From Sphingomonas sp. BK345 (GTDB lineage: Bacteria > Pseudomonadota > Alphaproteobacteria > Sphingomonadales > Sphingomonadaceae): a DNA stretch of 64,000 nt. Where the stretch lies: assembly GCF_014193845.1 (NCBI RefSeq), contig NZ_JACHZX010000003.1, positions 248,001 through 312,000 of the forward strand, given 5' to 3'. The position numbers and the translations under genes are program-made. Below, piece after piece: positions 9,430 to 17,073 of this stretch (its first letter is position 1; each line of letters begins with the position of its first letter). The notes below the pieces were generated by a model. It searched no databases and was not told where the DNA came from. It worked only from the letters and a program-made list of their open reading frames with translations.

Positions 9430-9777
9430 ATGCAGTTCTTCGCCCGACTGTCGCCGCTGCGCGCCGCGCGTGACCTCCGCTTGTTCTTCCACACGCGCGA
9501 GCGCTACGAATGGGGGTTCCTGGCACTATCGGTGGCGATCACCGGCTTTCTCGTCTGGGCGTTCTTCCACGATTCGTACTTCGAGAAGGAATATAAGCCG
9601 AACATCATCTACTTCGAGCAGTGGAAGCTGGATCGCACCGATGCGCAGATCGTCGCGCAGCAGCAGATCGACCAGGCCAAACGCGAGATCGCCCAGCGCG
9701 AGCAGCGCGCGCGCGAGGAGAAGCTGCGCCAGGGCTTCAAGCGGCTCGACGACAAGCTCAACGCGATGGGGATCTGA
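9430..9777 (+). CDS. Small single-pass membrane protein, hypothetical
   Basis: Product of 115 residues beginning MQFFARLSPLRAARDLRLFF. One hydrophobic segment (about residues 33-50, FLALSVAITGFLVWAFF) is followed by a charged coiled-coil-like C-terminus rich in Gln, Arg and Glu (about 70-108, including QAKREIAQREQRAREEKLRQ). An N-in, bitopic arrangement is likely. It sits 17 bases after gltX, which suggests co-transcription. Its function is unknown. Confidence 0.7.
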   Translation: MQFFARLSPLRAARDLRLFFHTRERYEWGFLALSVAITGFLVWAFFHDSYFEKEYKPNIIYFEQWKLDRTDAQIVAQQQIDQAKREIAQREQRAREEKLRQGFKRLDDKLNAMGI

Positions 9778-9812
9778 GCGGGGCGGGGCAGGCGGTGATG
9801 CCGTACCCTCTC

Positions 9813-9906
9813 CGTCGCCCCGGCGGAGGCCGGGGCCCAGATGGGAAGAGCGCAGTGAGTGCCGCTGCCGTCCCGCAACTGGACCCCGGCCTGCGCCGGG
9901 GTGACG
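9813..9906. repeat. Paired-hairpin intergenic repeat, copy 1
   Basis: The left unit (9813-9845, cgtcgccccggcggaggccg...) and right unit (9875-9906) are inverted copies of each other. Each unit is itself a hairpin of the CCCCGG...CCGGGG type. The pair fills most of the gap between the small membrane protein and ribD. It is the same architecture as the repeats at 12817, 13526, 21201, 48187, 48325, 50613 and 61847. Confidence 0.8.
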
Positions 9907-9960
9907 TTGGAGGGCGAGTTGAGCGCATTCTGTCGAGGGCCAGCCGATGGTGGCGTGCCG

Positions 9961-10941
9961 ATGTGCGCTGACCTCCCCTCCGATCCCCGCTGGATGGCCG
10001 CCGCGCTCGCACTGTCCGAGCGGACGCGCGCGCGCACCTACCCCAATCCGAACGTCGGCTGCGTCCTCGTCCGCGACGGCGCGGTGGTCGGCCGCGGCTG
10101 GACCCAGGCCGGCGGCCGCCCGCACGCCGAGGCGATGGCGCTCGACCAGGCGGGCGCGCGCGCGCGCGGCGCCACTGCCTATGTCACGCTCGAGCCCTGC
10201 GCCCACGCCAGCCCGCGCGGCCCCGCCTGCGCCGACCTGCTCGCCGCGGCGGGGATCGCGCGCGCGGTGGTGGCGCTCGGCGATCCCGACCCGCGTACCG
10301 ACGGCGCCGGTCTGGCGCGGCTGCGCGCGGCGGGGATCGCGGTGGATGTGGGCGTCGACGCCGCGGCGGCGCGGCGCGCGATGGCGGGGTTCCTTACGCG
10401 GCGTGCCCTCGGGCGGCCCTGCGTGACGCTCAAGCTGGCGCTGTCGCTCGACGGCGCCGCGGCGATGGCGGACGGGCGCAGCCAGTGGATCACCGGACCG
10501 GAGGCGCGCGCACACGCGCATCTCGAGCGCGCGCGCCACGACGCGATCCTGGTCGGCCGCGGCACCTGGGAAGCGGACCGGCCGCGGCTCGATGTCCGGC
10601 TCGCGGGGCTGGAGGCGCGTGCGCCGCTCCGGGTGGTGCTGTCGTCGGGGGCGTCGGCCGCGCGTGAGGACGACCCGCGCTGGATCGAATCCCCCGCCCG
10701 AATCGCCTCCCTTCCCGCCGACCACCTGCTCGTCGAGGGTGGCGCGCGCACCGCCGCCGCCTTCCTGCGCGCCGACCTGGTCGATCGCCTGCTGCTCTAC
10801 CGCGCGCCGATCCTGATCGGCGGCGGGCGCACGCTGCCCGACATCGGGCTCGCCGCGCTCGGCGACGCGCACGCGCGCTGGCGGCTCGCCGACGCGCGCC
10901 AGCTTGGCAGCGATCGGCTCGAAGTCTACGAGCGCGGCTGA
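9961..10941 (+). CDS. ribD: Bifunctional diaminohydroxyphosphoribosylaminopyrimidine deaminase / 5-amino-6-ribosylaminouracil reductase
   Basis: Second and third steps of riboflavin synthesis. The product is 326 residues from the ATG of MCADLPSDPRWMAAAL. The deaminase domain (about 10-145) has the zinc motif HAEAMAL plus PCAHASPRGPACADLL. The reductase domain (about 150-326) has TLKLALSLDGAAAMADG and QWITGPEARAHAH, then LLVEGGARTAAAFL. The frame stays open upstream into the repeat, but homology starts at the chosen ATG. It is the first gene of the rib operon and ribE follows after 9 bases. I see no FMN riboswitch consensus in the 180 bases upstream. Confidence 0.93.
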   Translation: MCADLPSDPRWMAAALALSERTRARTYPNPNVGCVLVRDGAVVGRGWTQAGGRPHAEAMALDQAGARARGATAYVTLEPCAHASPRGPACADLLAAAGIARAVVALGDPDPRTDGAGLARLRAAGIAVDVGVDAAAARRAMAGFLTRRALGRPCVTLKLALSLDGAAAMADGRSQWITGPEARAHAHLERARHDAILVGRGTWEADRPRLDVRLAGLEARAPLRVVLSSGASAAREDDPRWIESPARIASLPADHLLVEGGARTAAAFLRADLVDRLLLYRAPILIGGGRTLPDIGLAALGDAHARWRLADARQLGSDRLEVYERG

Positions 10942-10950
10942 GAGGTCATC

Positions 10951-11574
10951 ATGTTCACCGGCATCGTCTCCGACATCGGCACCATCCGCCAGATCGCGCA
11001 GCGCGGCGACACCCGCGTGGTGATCGACACCGCCTATGACGTCGCCACGATCGAGCTCGGCGCGTCGATCGCCTGCTCGGGCGTGTGCCTGACCGTCGTC
11101 GACAAGGCGCCGCACGAGAGCGGCGTCGGCGGCTGGTTCGCGGTCGACGTCTCGCACGAGACGCGGAGCCGCACCGCGCCCGCGCAATGGGCCGAGGGGC
11201 GCAGCCTCAACCTCGAACGCGCGATGAAGCTGGGCGACGAGCTCGGCGGGCATATCGTCACCGGCCATGTCGACGGCGTTGCGACGGTGGAGGCGATCAC
11301 CGCCGACGGCGACTCGCGCCGCATCGCCTTGCGCGTGCCGGGCGACCTGGCGCCGTTCCTCGCGCCCAAGGGCTCGGTGACGGTCGACGGCGTCTCGCTC
11401 ACCGTCAACGCGGTGGAGGACATGGCCGACGGCACGCGCTTTACCGTCAACCTGATCCCGCACACCCAGGCAGTCACCACGCTCGGCGCCCTGGCCGAGG
11501 GAGAGGCGGTCAACATCGAGATCGACGTGCTCGCGCGTTATCTCCAGCGGATGGAGCATTATCGTGGTCGCTGA
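10951..11574 (+). CDS. ribE: Riboflavin synthase, alpha chain
   Basis: Converts two molecules of 6,7-dimethyl-8-ribityllumazine to riboflavin and the pyrimidine precursor. The 207-residue product begins MFTGIVSDIGTIRQIA, the canonical start of the family. It has two lumazine-binding repeats (about 1-95 and 96-195) with GASIACSGVCLTVVD in the first and KGSVTVDGVSLTVN in the second. The end overlaps the start of ribB by 11 bases (GTG at 11564), implying translational coupling. Confidence 0.95.
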   Translation: MFTGIVSDIGTIRQIAQRGDTRVVIDTAYDVATIELGASIACSGVCLTVVDKAPHESGVGGWFAVDVSHETRSRTAPAQWAEGRSLNLERAMKLGDELGGHIVTGHVDGVATVEAITADGDSRRIALRVPGDLAPFLAPKGSVTVDGVSLTVNAVEDMADGTRFTVNLIPHTQAVTTLGALAEGEAVNIEIDVLARYLQRMEHYRGR

Positions 11575-12697
11575 GCCGGCGGCGCTGGCGCGGCTGCGCC
11601 ACGGCTATCTCTCCTCGCCCGAGGAACTGATCGACGAGGCGCGCAACGGCCGGATGTTCATCCTGGTCGACGACGAGGATCGCGAGAACGAGGGCGATCT
11701 CGTCATTCCCGCGCAGATGGCGACGCCCGAGAAGATCAACTTCATGGCCAAGTACGGCCGCGGGCTGATCTGCCTCGCGCTGACCAAGGGCCGCGTCGAG
11801 CAGCTCGGGCTCGACCTGATGAGCCGCAACAACGGCACCCGCCACGAGACCGCCTTCACCGTCTCGATCGAGGCGAAGGAGGGGGTCACCACCGGCATCT
11901 CCGCCGCCGACCGCGCGCGCACGATCGCGGTGGCGATCGACTCGACCAAGGCGCGCGACGACATCGTCACCCCCGGCCACGTCTTCCCGCTGGTGGCGCG
12001 CGACGGCGGCGTGCTGGTGCGCGCCGGCCATACCGAGGCGGCGGTCGACGTCGCGCGGCTCGCCGGGCTCAACCCCTCGGGCGTGATCTGCGAGATCATG
12101 AACGAGGACGGCACGATGGCGCGACTCGACGATCTCGTCACCTTCGCGCAGTTCCACCACCTCAAGATCGGTACGATCCGCGACCTGATCGCCTATCGCC
12201 GCCGCCACGACCATCTCGTCGAGCTGGTCAGCGAGGCGCCCTTCACCAGCCGCTGGGGCGGCGACTGGACGGTGCGCGCCTATCGCAACAAGGCGACCGG
12301 CACCGAGCAGATCGCGCTGGTCAAGGGCCGGGTCGATCCGAGCAAGCCGACGCTGGTGCGGATGCACGCGCTCTCGCCCTTCGCCGACATGTTCGGCGAG
12401 GACAGCCAGCGCAGCCACCTGCTGTCGCGCTCGATGGAGCTCATCGGCGAGGCCGGCGCGGGGGTGATCGTCGTGATCAACCGCCAGCGCGCCGACGCCT
12501 TCACCACCGCGGTGCGGATGAAGGCGGGCGAGGCGGTAACGGTCGATATGGAGGAACTGCGCGACTATGGCGTCGGCGCGATGATCCTCGCCGAGCTCTC
12601 CGTCCACGACATGGTGCTGCTGACCAACACGCACCACACTTTGGTCGGGCTCGACGGCTACGGCCTGTCGATCGTCGGCGAGCGCGAGATCGACTGA
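11564..12697 (+). CDS. ribB: 3,4-dihydroxy-2-butanone 4-phosphate synthase with degenerate GTP cyclohydrolase II domain
   Basis: Protein of 377 residues from a GTG. The N-terminal RibB domain (about 15-215) keeps the active-site stretch DDEDRENEGDLVIPA and TPGHVFPLVARDGGVLVRAGHTEAAVDVARL, so it should make the four-carbon precursor from ribulose 5-phosphate. The C-terminal half (about 220-377) aligns with GTP cyclohydrolase II in layout (RMHALSPFADMFG), but the zinc-binding C-x4-C region is absent: that stretch has no cysteine. The second domain is therefore probably not a cyclohydrolase. A separate ribA would be needed elsewhere in the genome. Confidence 0.92.
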   Translation: MVAEPAALARLRHGYLSSPEELIDEARNGRMFILVDDEDRENEGDLVIPAQMATPEKINFMAKYGRGLICLALTKGRVEQLGLDLMSRNNGTRHETAFTVSIEAKEGVTTGISAADRARTIAVAIDSTKARDDIVTPGHVFPLVARDGGVLVRAGHTEAAVDVARLAGLNPSGVICEIMNEDGTMARLDDLVTFAQFHHLKIGTIRDLIAYRRRHDHLVELVSEAPFTSRWGGDWTVRAYRNKATGTEQIALVKGRVDPSKPTLVRMHALSPFADMFGEDSQRSHLLSRSMELIGEAGAGVIVVINRQRADAFTTAVRMKAGEAVTVDMEELRDYGVGAMILAELSVHDMVLLTNTHHTLVGLDGYGLSIVGEREID

Positions 12698-12816
12698 GCG
12701 GGGTGGGCGGGGTGAGCCGAGCGCGACCTGCCAGGCGCGAGCGAGGGACGGAGTGGCCGGTCACCCCCTTCGCCTCGACCTCGGCTCGCGTCCTATCGCG
12801 GCCGCACCACCACCTT

Positions 12817-12966
12817 TCGTCATCCCCGCGAAGGCGGGGATCCAGACACGCTGGCGGGCGTGGCGGTGTGCAGCGCCAGCCGCCCCCGACGGCACGTACC
12901 TGGCGCGGCTCAGGACGAGAGGCGCGAGGACCGCGCGTCTGGATTCCCGCCTGCGCGGGGATGACG
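12817..12966. repeat. Paired-hairpin intergenic repeat, copy 2
   Basis: The left unit (12817-12850) starts tcgtcatccccgcgaaggcg and the right unit (12935-12966) is its near-perfect reverse complement. Each unit forms a hairpin of its own, CCCCGCgaaGGCGGGG in the left. The pair lies inside the rib operon between ribB and ribH, in an otherwise empty stretch of 341 bases (12698-13038). Confidence 0.85.
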
Positions 12967-13038
12967 TGAAGGGGCGCAGTGCCGGCGCGCACCCCTGCGT
13001 GGGCAGCACCATCATACGACCACATCGAGGAGACCAGC

Positions 13039-13458
13039 GTGGCGCATATCCTGATCGTCGAGGCACGCTTCTACGACCATCTCAACGACCTGCTCGTGGC
13101 GGGCGCGCGCGGCGCGATCGAGGCCGCCGGGCATAGCTGCGAGGTGCTCACCGTGCCCGGCGCGCTGGAATTGCCCGGCGCGATCGCCATGGCGTCCGAG
13201 CGCGGGCGCTGGGACGCCTTTGTCGCGCTCGGCGTGGTGATCCGCGGCGAGACCTATCATTTCGAGATCGTCGCCAACGAGAGCGCGCGCGGGATCATGG
13301 CGCTGACGATGGACGGGGTGGCGATCGGCAACGGCGTGCTCACCACCGAGGACGAGGCACAGGCGATCGTGCGCGCCGATCCGGCGCAGCTCGACAAGGG
13401 CGGCGCCGCGGCCAAGGCGGCGCTGGCGCTGCTCGACCTGCGCGACCGGCTGGGCTGA
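13039..13458 (+). CDS. ribH: 6,7-dimethyl-8-ribityllumazine synthase
   Basis: Condenses the RibD/reductase product with 3,4-dihydroxy-2-butanone 4-phosphate. The product is 139 residues from a GTG ([15 protein letters not shown]) preceded by gaggaga. Key stretches are [11 protein letters not shown] (substrate loop), [18 protein letters not shown] with the catalytic His, and [16 protein letters not shown]. The family usually assembles as pentamers or 60-mers. It is the last gene of the rib operon, separated from ribB by the repeat pair, and a hairpin follows the stop. Confidence 0.95.
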   Translation: MAHILIVEARFYDHLNDLLVAGARGAIEAAGHSCEVLTVPGALELPGAIAMASERGRWDAFVALGVVIRGETYHFEIVANESARGIMALTMDGVAIGNGVLTTEDEAQAIVRADPAQLDKGGAAAKAALALLDLRDRLG

Positions 13459-13464
13459 GCGCGG

Positions 13465-13485
13465 GCCGGCTGTCCTACAGCCGGC
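13465..13485 (+). terminator. Hairpin after ribH
   Basis: GCCGGCTGT (13465-13473) and ACAGCCGGC (13477-13485) pair perfectly over nine bases around a CCT loop, seven bases after the ribH stop. No T-run follows, but the position suits the end of the rib operon. Confidence 0.6.
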
Positions 13486-13525
13486 GCGTGCGGCTATCAT
13501 TCCGTCCTGATCGTCTGAGCCGAAG

Positions 13526-13604
13526 CGTGCTCCTGCGTTCGCAGGAGCCCAGCGCGGCGAGCGTCATCCTCCCGGCCTGGGCTCCGGCGTTCGCCGGAGC
13601 ACGG
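13526..13604. repeat. Paired-hairpin intergenic repeat, copy 3
   Basis: The left unit (about 13527-13552, gtgctcctgcgttcgcagga...) and right unit (13577-13604, ctccggcgttcgccggagca) are inverted copies. Each is itself a hairpin with a TTCG loop. It lies in the 340-base gene-free stretch 13459-13798 between ribH and the convergent DUF72 gene. This is the 'tgctcc' subtype, also at 48325 and 61847. Confidence 0.85.
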
Positions 13605-13700
13605 ATCGGCTCGGGTGTATCGGAGTTCAGGACGCCCGCATGCTCGCCGACCTTGCCCGTCGATCGCCTCGCCCGGTTGTGTCGGCATGCGTGCCGGCGG

Positions 13701-13797
13701 CTCAACATTCGCAACATGCGCGCGCCCAGAGTGCCTCGCGGGCGCAGTGTACGGTTCGTGTGACACCGCGTGGTGACTCAACATTCGCAACATTCGC
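13701..13797. repeat. Short tandem intergenic repeat, 'ctcaacattcgcaacat' type
   Basis: Two same-orientation copies of ctcaacattcgcaacat occur at 13701-13717 and 13777-13793, the second extended to 13773-13797. The extended copy is a perfect 25-base match to the reverse strand of 52883-52907. It ends one base before the stop codon of the DUF72 gene. No function is apparent. Confidence 0.7.
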
Positions 13798-13798
13798 G

Positions 13799-14608
13799 CT
13801 ACGCCGGGGTCCACCCCAGCCGGTTGAGCAGCGCCATCGCGGCATGCGGCGCGCGCACCTTGGCGCCGTTGATCATGAACACGAACGTGTCGCGCGGCCG
13901 CACCGGTGCCGGCTCGGCGACATAGGGCAGCCCGTGGGGGCTCTTCCCCGCCGCCCAGTCACGCGCCACTTGCGCCCAGCGGTCGAGCGCGGCCGGCGCA
14001 TAGCCCGCGGGCTCCTCCTCGCGCGCGTCCTCCAGCCGGGCGTAGACGAAGTCGCCCGAGAGATCGGCGAGCGCGGGATAGTCTGCGGAGTCGCCGTAGA
14101 CGATCGCCACGCCGGCGGCGCGGCACAATGCGACAAATTCAGGGTTCGCGAACGATTCGTGCCGCACCTGGACAGCGTGGCGCAGCGCGACCCCGTTCTG
14201 CTTCGCCGGCAGCAGCGCGAGGAAGGCGCGCAGGTCGTCGGCGTCGAACTTTCGGGTTGCCGCCATCTGCCACAGGATCGGGCCGAGCTTGTCGCCCAGC
14301 TCGGTGATCCCCTGGCCGACGAAGCGCTGCACCGACTCGCCCGCCTCGGCCAGCACCTTGCGCGTGACACAGTAGCGCGACGCCTTGAGCGCGAAGACGA
14401 AACCCCCGGGCGCGGCGTCGCGCCAGCTTGCGAAGGTCGCGGGCTTGAACGAGGAATAGAAGGTGCCGTTCACCTCGATCGCGGTGACGTGGCGGCTGGC
14501 ATAGTCCAGCTCGCGCTTGTGCGGCCATTTCTCGGGATAGAAGGTGCCGCGCCACGGCTCGTAGGTCCAGCCGCCGATGCCGACTCGGATGGGTGCCGTA
14601 CTTGTCAT
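13799..14608 (-). CDS. DUF72 domain protein (YecE family)
   Basis: Protein of 269 residues with a TIM-barrel-like DUF72 fold. Family motifs are visible: RVGIGGWTYEPWRGTFYPEKW at the start, VTAIEVNGTFYSSFKPATFASW, LGPILWQMAAT near the middle and FVYARLED towards the end. No enzymatic activity is established for the family. Its ATG at 14608 overlaps the stop of the upstream HPP gene by four bases (ATGA), so the two are coupled. The downstream neighbour is a repeat region. Confidence 0.88.
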   Translation of the reverse strand: MTSTAPIRVGIGGWTYEPWRGTFYPEKWPHKRELDYASRHVTAIEVNGTFYSSFKPATFASWRDAAPGGFVFALKASRYCVTRKVLAEAGESVQRFVGQGITELGDKLGPILWQMAATRKFDADDLRAFLALLPAKQNGVALRHAVQVRHESFANPEFVALCRAAGVAIVYGDSADYPALADLSGDFVYARLEDAREEEPAGYAPAALDRWAQVARDWAAGKSPHGLPYVAEPAPVRPRDTFVFMINGAKVRAPHAAMALLNRLGWTPA

Positions 14609-15318
14609 GCCACCGGCGTGCCGCGTCGCGCGCGCGCTGTCGAGCCGGCCGTCGCCGGCGCGGCGCGGCGCTGCGCCGCATGCCATTCGGCACGGGTGAG
14701 CAGGGCGTCGAGATCCTCGGGGGCGATGTCGAACGTCTCGTGCAGGTCGGCGAGCGCAGCGTCGATGTCGGCGGCGTGGAGCCCCGCCGACACCGGGGCG
14801 GCGGCGCGATGCGGATAGGAGCGCGCGGTGGCGCGGTGGAACAGCAGACCCGCGCCGACCAGCGTCAGCGAGTTGAGCGCGACCGGCAGCAGCGCGAAGC
14901 CGAAGCCCGCGGCATGCACCGCCGGGCCGCCGATCACCGCGGTGAGCGCGGCGGCGCCGCCGGGCGGGTGGAGGCAGCGCAGCAGCGACATGACCAGGAT
15001 CGCGCTGCCCGCCGCCACGCCGGCGGCGAGCGCGGTGCCGGGGACGAGCCGGTACACCGCCACGCCGACCAGCGCGGAGAGCGTGTTGCCGCCGATCACC
15101 GGCCAGGGCTGCGCCAACGGGCTCGCCGGCACCGCGAACACCAGCACCGCGGAGGCGCCGAGCGGCGCGACGATCAGCGGCAGGTCGGCGCGCTCCAGCG
15201 GCAGCACGGCACAGACCAAAGCGGTGAGCGCGATGCCGATCGCGGCGCCGACGCAGGCGATCAGCCGCTCGCGGAAGTGTGCGCCGGAGAGCAGGGGCTT
15301 GAAGAGGCGTGACGGCAT
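14605..15318 (-). CDS. HPP family integral membrane protein
   Basis: Product of 237 residues from MPSRLFKPLLSGAHFRERL, with about four hydrophobic segments (roughly 25-155) and the HPP-family hallmark CLHPPGGAAALTAVIGG. A soluble C-terminus of about 70 residues follows. Some HPP-family proteins in cyanobacteria and plants transport nitrite; the substrate here is unknown. It is the first gene of a two-gene operon with DUF72. An ATG-initiated extension of nine codons upstream is possible. Confidence 0.85.
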   Translation of the reverse strand: MPSRLFKPLLSGAHFRERLIACVGAAIGIALTALVCAVLPLERADLPLIVAPLGASAVLVFAVPASPLAQPWPVIGGNTLSALVGVAVYRLVPGTALAAGVAAGSAILVMSLLRCLHPPGGAAALTAVIGGPAVHAAGFGFALLPVALNSLTLVGAGLLFHRATARSYPHRAAAPVSAGLHAADIDAALADLHETFDIAPEDLDALLTRAEWHAAQRRAAPATAGSTARARRGTPVA

Positions 15319-15532
15319 CGCGCGACGGTGTGGCGTGGCACGCACATGACGTCAATTCACCCCCGCCCCGGCCGATCATTCGCCCGTCCGCGCCGCGGCC
15401 GGGCGCCCGCTCGGACTGTAAATCATCGCGCGACCGGCGAAGACCGGCGCCGTGATACGCTCAGGCTCCGACATCACCGACGAGTCGGCCCAGCACCTTC
15501 GCGTGGTCGACTACTAGCGGGAGGGGAGACGT

Positions 15533-16063
15533 ATGGAACGCCGGACGATGCTGGGGTTTTCGCTGGCCACGCTGGTCGGCAGTACGTCGCTCGGCGAGCC
15601 AGCAGGCGCCGCGACGCCGGCGTCGGCTGGGGCGGTGCGGGCGGCAGTGACCATGACGGTCGGCCGCACCGGATCGGTGTGAGCGCCACCACCTACAAGG
15701 TGGTGACCCGGGAGACCGGGGGCGCGCTGTTCGTCGTCGAGCAGGCTAAGCAGCGCCGCGGCGGACCGCCGCTTCACGTCCATCACGGCGAGGATGAACT
15801 GTTCTACGTCCTGGCAGGCGACTATGTCGTCCAGGTCGGCGATCAGCGGTTCCCGCTCGGCACGGGCGACTGTATCCTGGGCGTTCGTCGGCGCAGGGAG
15901 GGGGCGGTTGCTGCTGAGCTACGCACCCGCGGGCAAGATGGAGGCCTTCTTCAACGCCTGGGAACAGCTCGGCTTCACGCCGGGCGGCTACTCGCAGGAA
16001 AAGGACGCCGCACTGCTGCGCTCCTACGGCATGGAGCGACGCGGTCCCCCGATCGCGCTATGA
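15533..16063 (+). pseudogene. Cupin-domain secreted protein, broken by frameshifts
   Basis: An intact start with good ribosome-binding site (gggaggggag) gives MERRTMLGFSLATLVG, a Tat/Sec-like signal, but the frame stops at 15680-15682. The cupin core continues in a second frame with GGPPLHVHHGEDELFYVLAGDY and VQVGDQRFPLGTGDCIL. Near 15885-15900 the reading shifts back to the first frame, giving WAFVGAGRGRLLLSYAPAGKMEAFF to a TGA at 16063. Residues normally found between 'DCIL' and 'WAFVG' (a PxxVPH stretch) are missing, consistent with a small deletion. At least two shifts are needed, so this is most likely a dead gene unless they are sequencing errors. Confidence 0.75.
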
Positions 16064-16117
16064 AGGCTTGGCGCCCTTCGGAATGTCGCTGAGATGTGTC
16101 GCGTCGGCGAGGCCGAC

Positions 16118-16192
16118 TGGAGCGGGCGAAGGGATTCGAACCCTCGACCCCAACCTTGGCAAGGTTGTGCTCTACCCCTGAGCTACGCCCGC
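16118..16192 (-). tRNA. tRNA-Gly (anticodon GCC)
   Basis: On the minus strand the sequence starts GCGGGCGTAGCTCAGGGG, has the anticodon loop TTGCCAA, the T-arm GGTTCGAATCC, and ends CGCCCGCT plus an encoded CCA (16118-16120). The seven-base acceptor stem GCGGGCG / CGCCCGC pairs perfectly. The total length is 75 with CCA. Confidence 0.96.
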
Positions 16193-16351
16193 TCTGGCGC
16201 CTGTGCCGCCCTCGTGACGAGGACCGGCTGGGTGAGGCGCGGCCACTAGCAGCGGCCCCGACGCCCGGCAACAGCTTTTTACGCACCACCGCATTTTTCT
16301 GCCGCACGCGCGAATTGACCCCGATCAGCCCTGACCTTAGGTCCCGCTGGC

Positions 16352-17062
16352 ATGACCGCTCCAACGATCCTGCTCGTCGAGGACGATCCCTCGCTCCGCA
16401 TGCTCACCGCGCGCGCGCTGCAGGAGAACGGCTTCGCGGTCCGCCCCGCCTCCGCCGCGCCCGAGATGTGGCTGGCGCTCGATTCAGGCCCGGTGGACCT
16501 CGTACTGCTCGACATCATGCTGCCCGGCACCAGCGGGATCGACCTGTGCCGCTCGCTGCGCCAGAAGAGCGACGTGCCGATCATCTTCATGTCGGCACGC
16601 GCCTCGGAGACCGACCGGGTGGTCGGACTCGAGCTGGGCGCGGACGACTATATCGCCAAGCCGTTCGGCACGCGCGAGCTGGTGGCGCGGGTACGCGCGG
16701 TGCTGCGCCGGCCCGCGCTCGACCGCCGCGCCGGCGCGGGCGACCAGGGCATGCTGACCTTCGACGGCTGGACGATCAATCTGCCGCGGCGCGAGCTGAG
16801 CTCGCCCAGCGGCGCGATCGTCGATCTCACCGGCGCCGAGTTCGACCTGCTGGTCGTGCTCGCCGACCATGCGCAGCGCGTGATCGCGCGCGAGCGGCTG
16901 ATCGAGCTCAGCCGTACCCGGCTGGGCGATAGTTCGGATCGCTCGATCGACGTGCTGATCAGCCGGCTGCGTCGCAAGCTCGGCAGCGCGGGCGCACCCG
17001 CGCCGATCGTGACGGTGCGCGGCGTCGGCTATATGCTCAACGCGCCGGTCGAGCGCGGCTGA
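16352..17062 (+). CDS. OmpR-family response regulator
   Basis: DNA-binding regulator of 236 residues. The receiver domain (about 5-118) begins ILLVEDDPSLRML. Its phosphoacceptor is Asp54 in VLLDIMLPG, with Ser/Thr in FMSAR and Lys in IAKPFG. The C-terminal winged helix (about 135-232) shows LTGAEFDLLVVLADHAQRVI and DVLISRLRRKLG...IVTVRGVGYML. The histidine kinase gene begins 11 bases after its stop. Its target genes are unknown; the adjacent SulP transporter and porin are candidates only by position. Confidence 0.92.
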   Translation: MTAPTILLVEDDPSLRMLTARALQENGFAVRPASAAPEMWLALDSGPVDLVLLDIMLPGTSGIDLCRSLRQKSDVPIIFMSARASETDRVVGLELGADDYIAKPFGTRELVARVRAVLRRPALDRRAGAGDQGMLTFDGWTINLPRRELSSPSGAIVDLTGAEFDLLVVLADHAQRVIARERLIELSRTRLGDSSDRSIDVLISRLRRKLGSAGAPAPIVTVRGVGYMLNAPVERG

Positions 17063-17073
17063 CCCGCGCGCGG

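Noticed and set aside
9778..9960. Possible FMN riboswitch ahead of ribD
   Set aside because: The conserved AGGG...ACCGGCGGT core was not found; the space is filled by a hairpin-repeat pair.
12817..12966. CRISPR-like or transposon-like repeats inside the rib operon
   Set aside because: Only two inverted units with no spacers and no transposase gene; it is a member of the paired-hairpin family.
16096..16300. Plus-strand frame giving LERAKGFEPSTPTL-like sequence
   Set aside because: This is the well-known false translation of a tRNA gene on the opposite strand.
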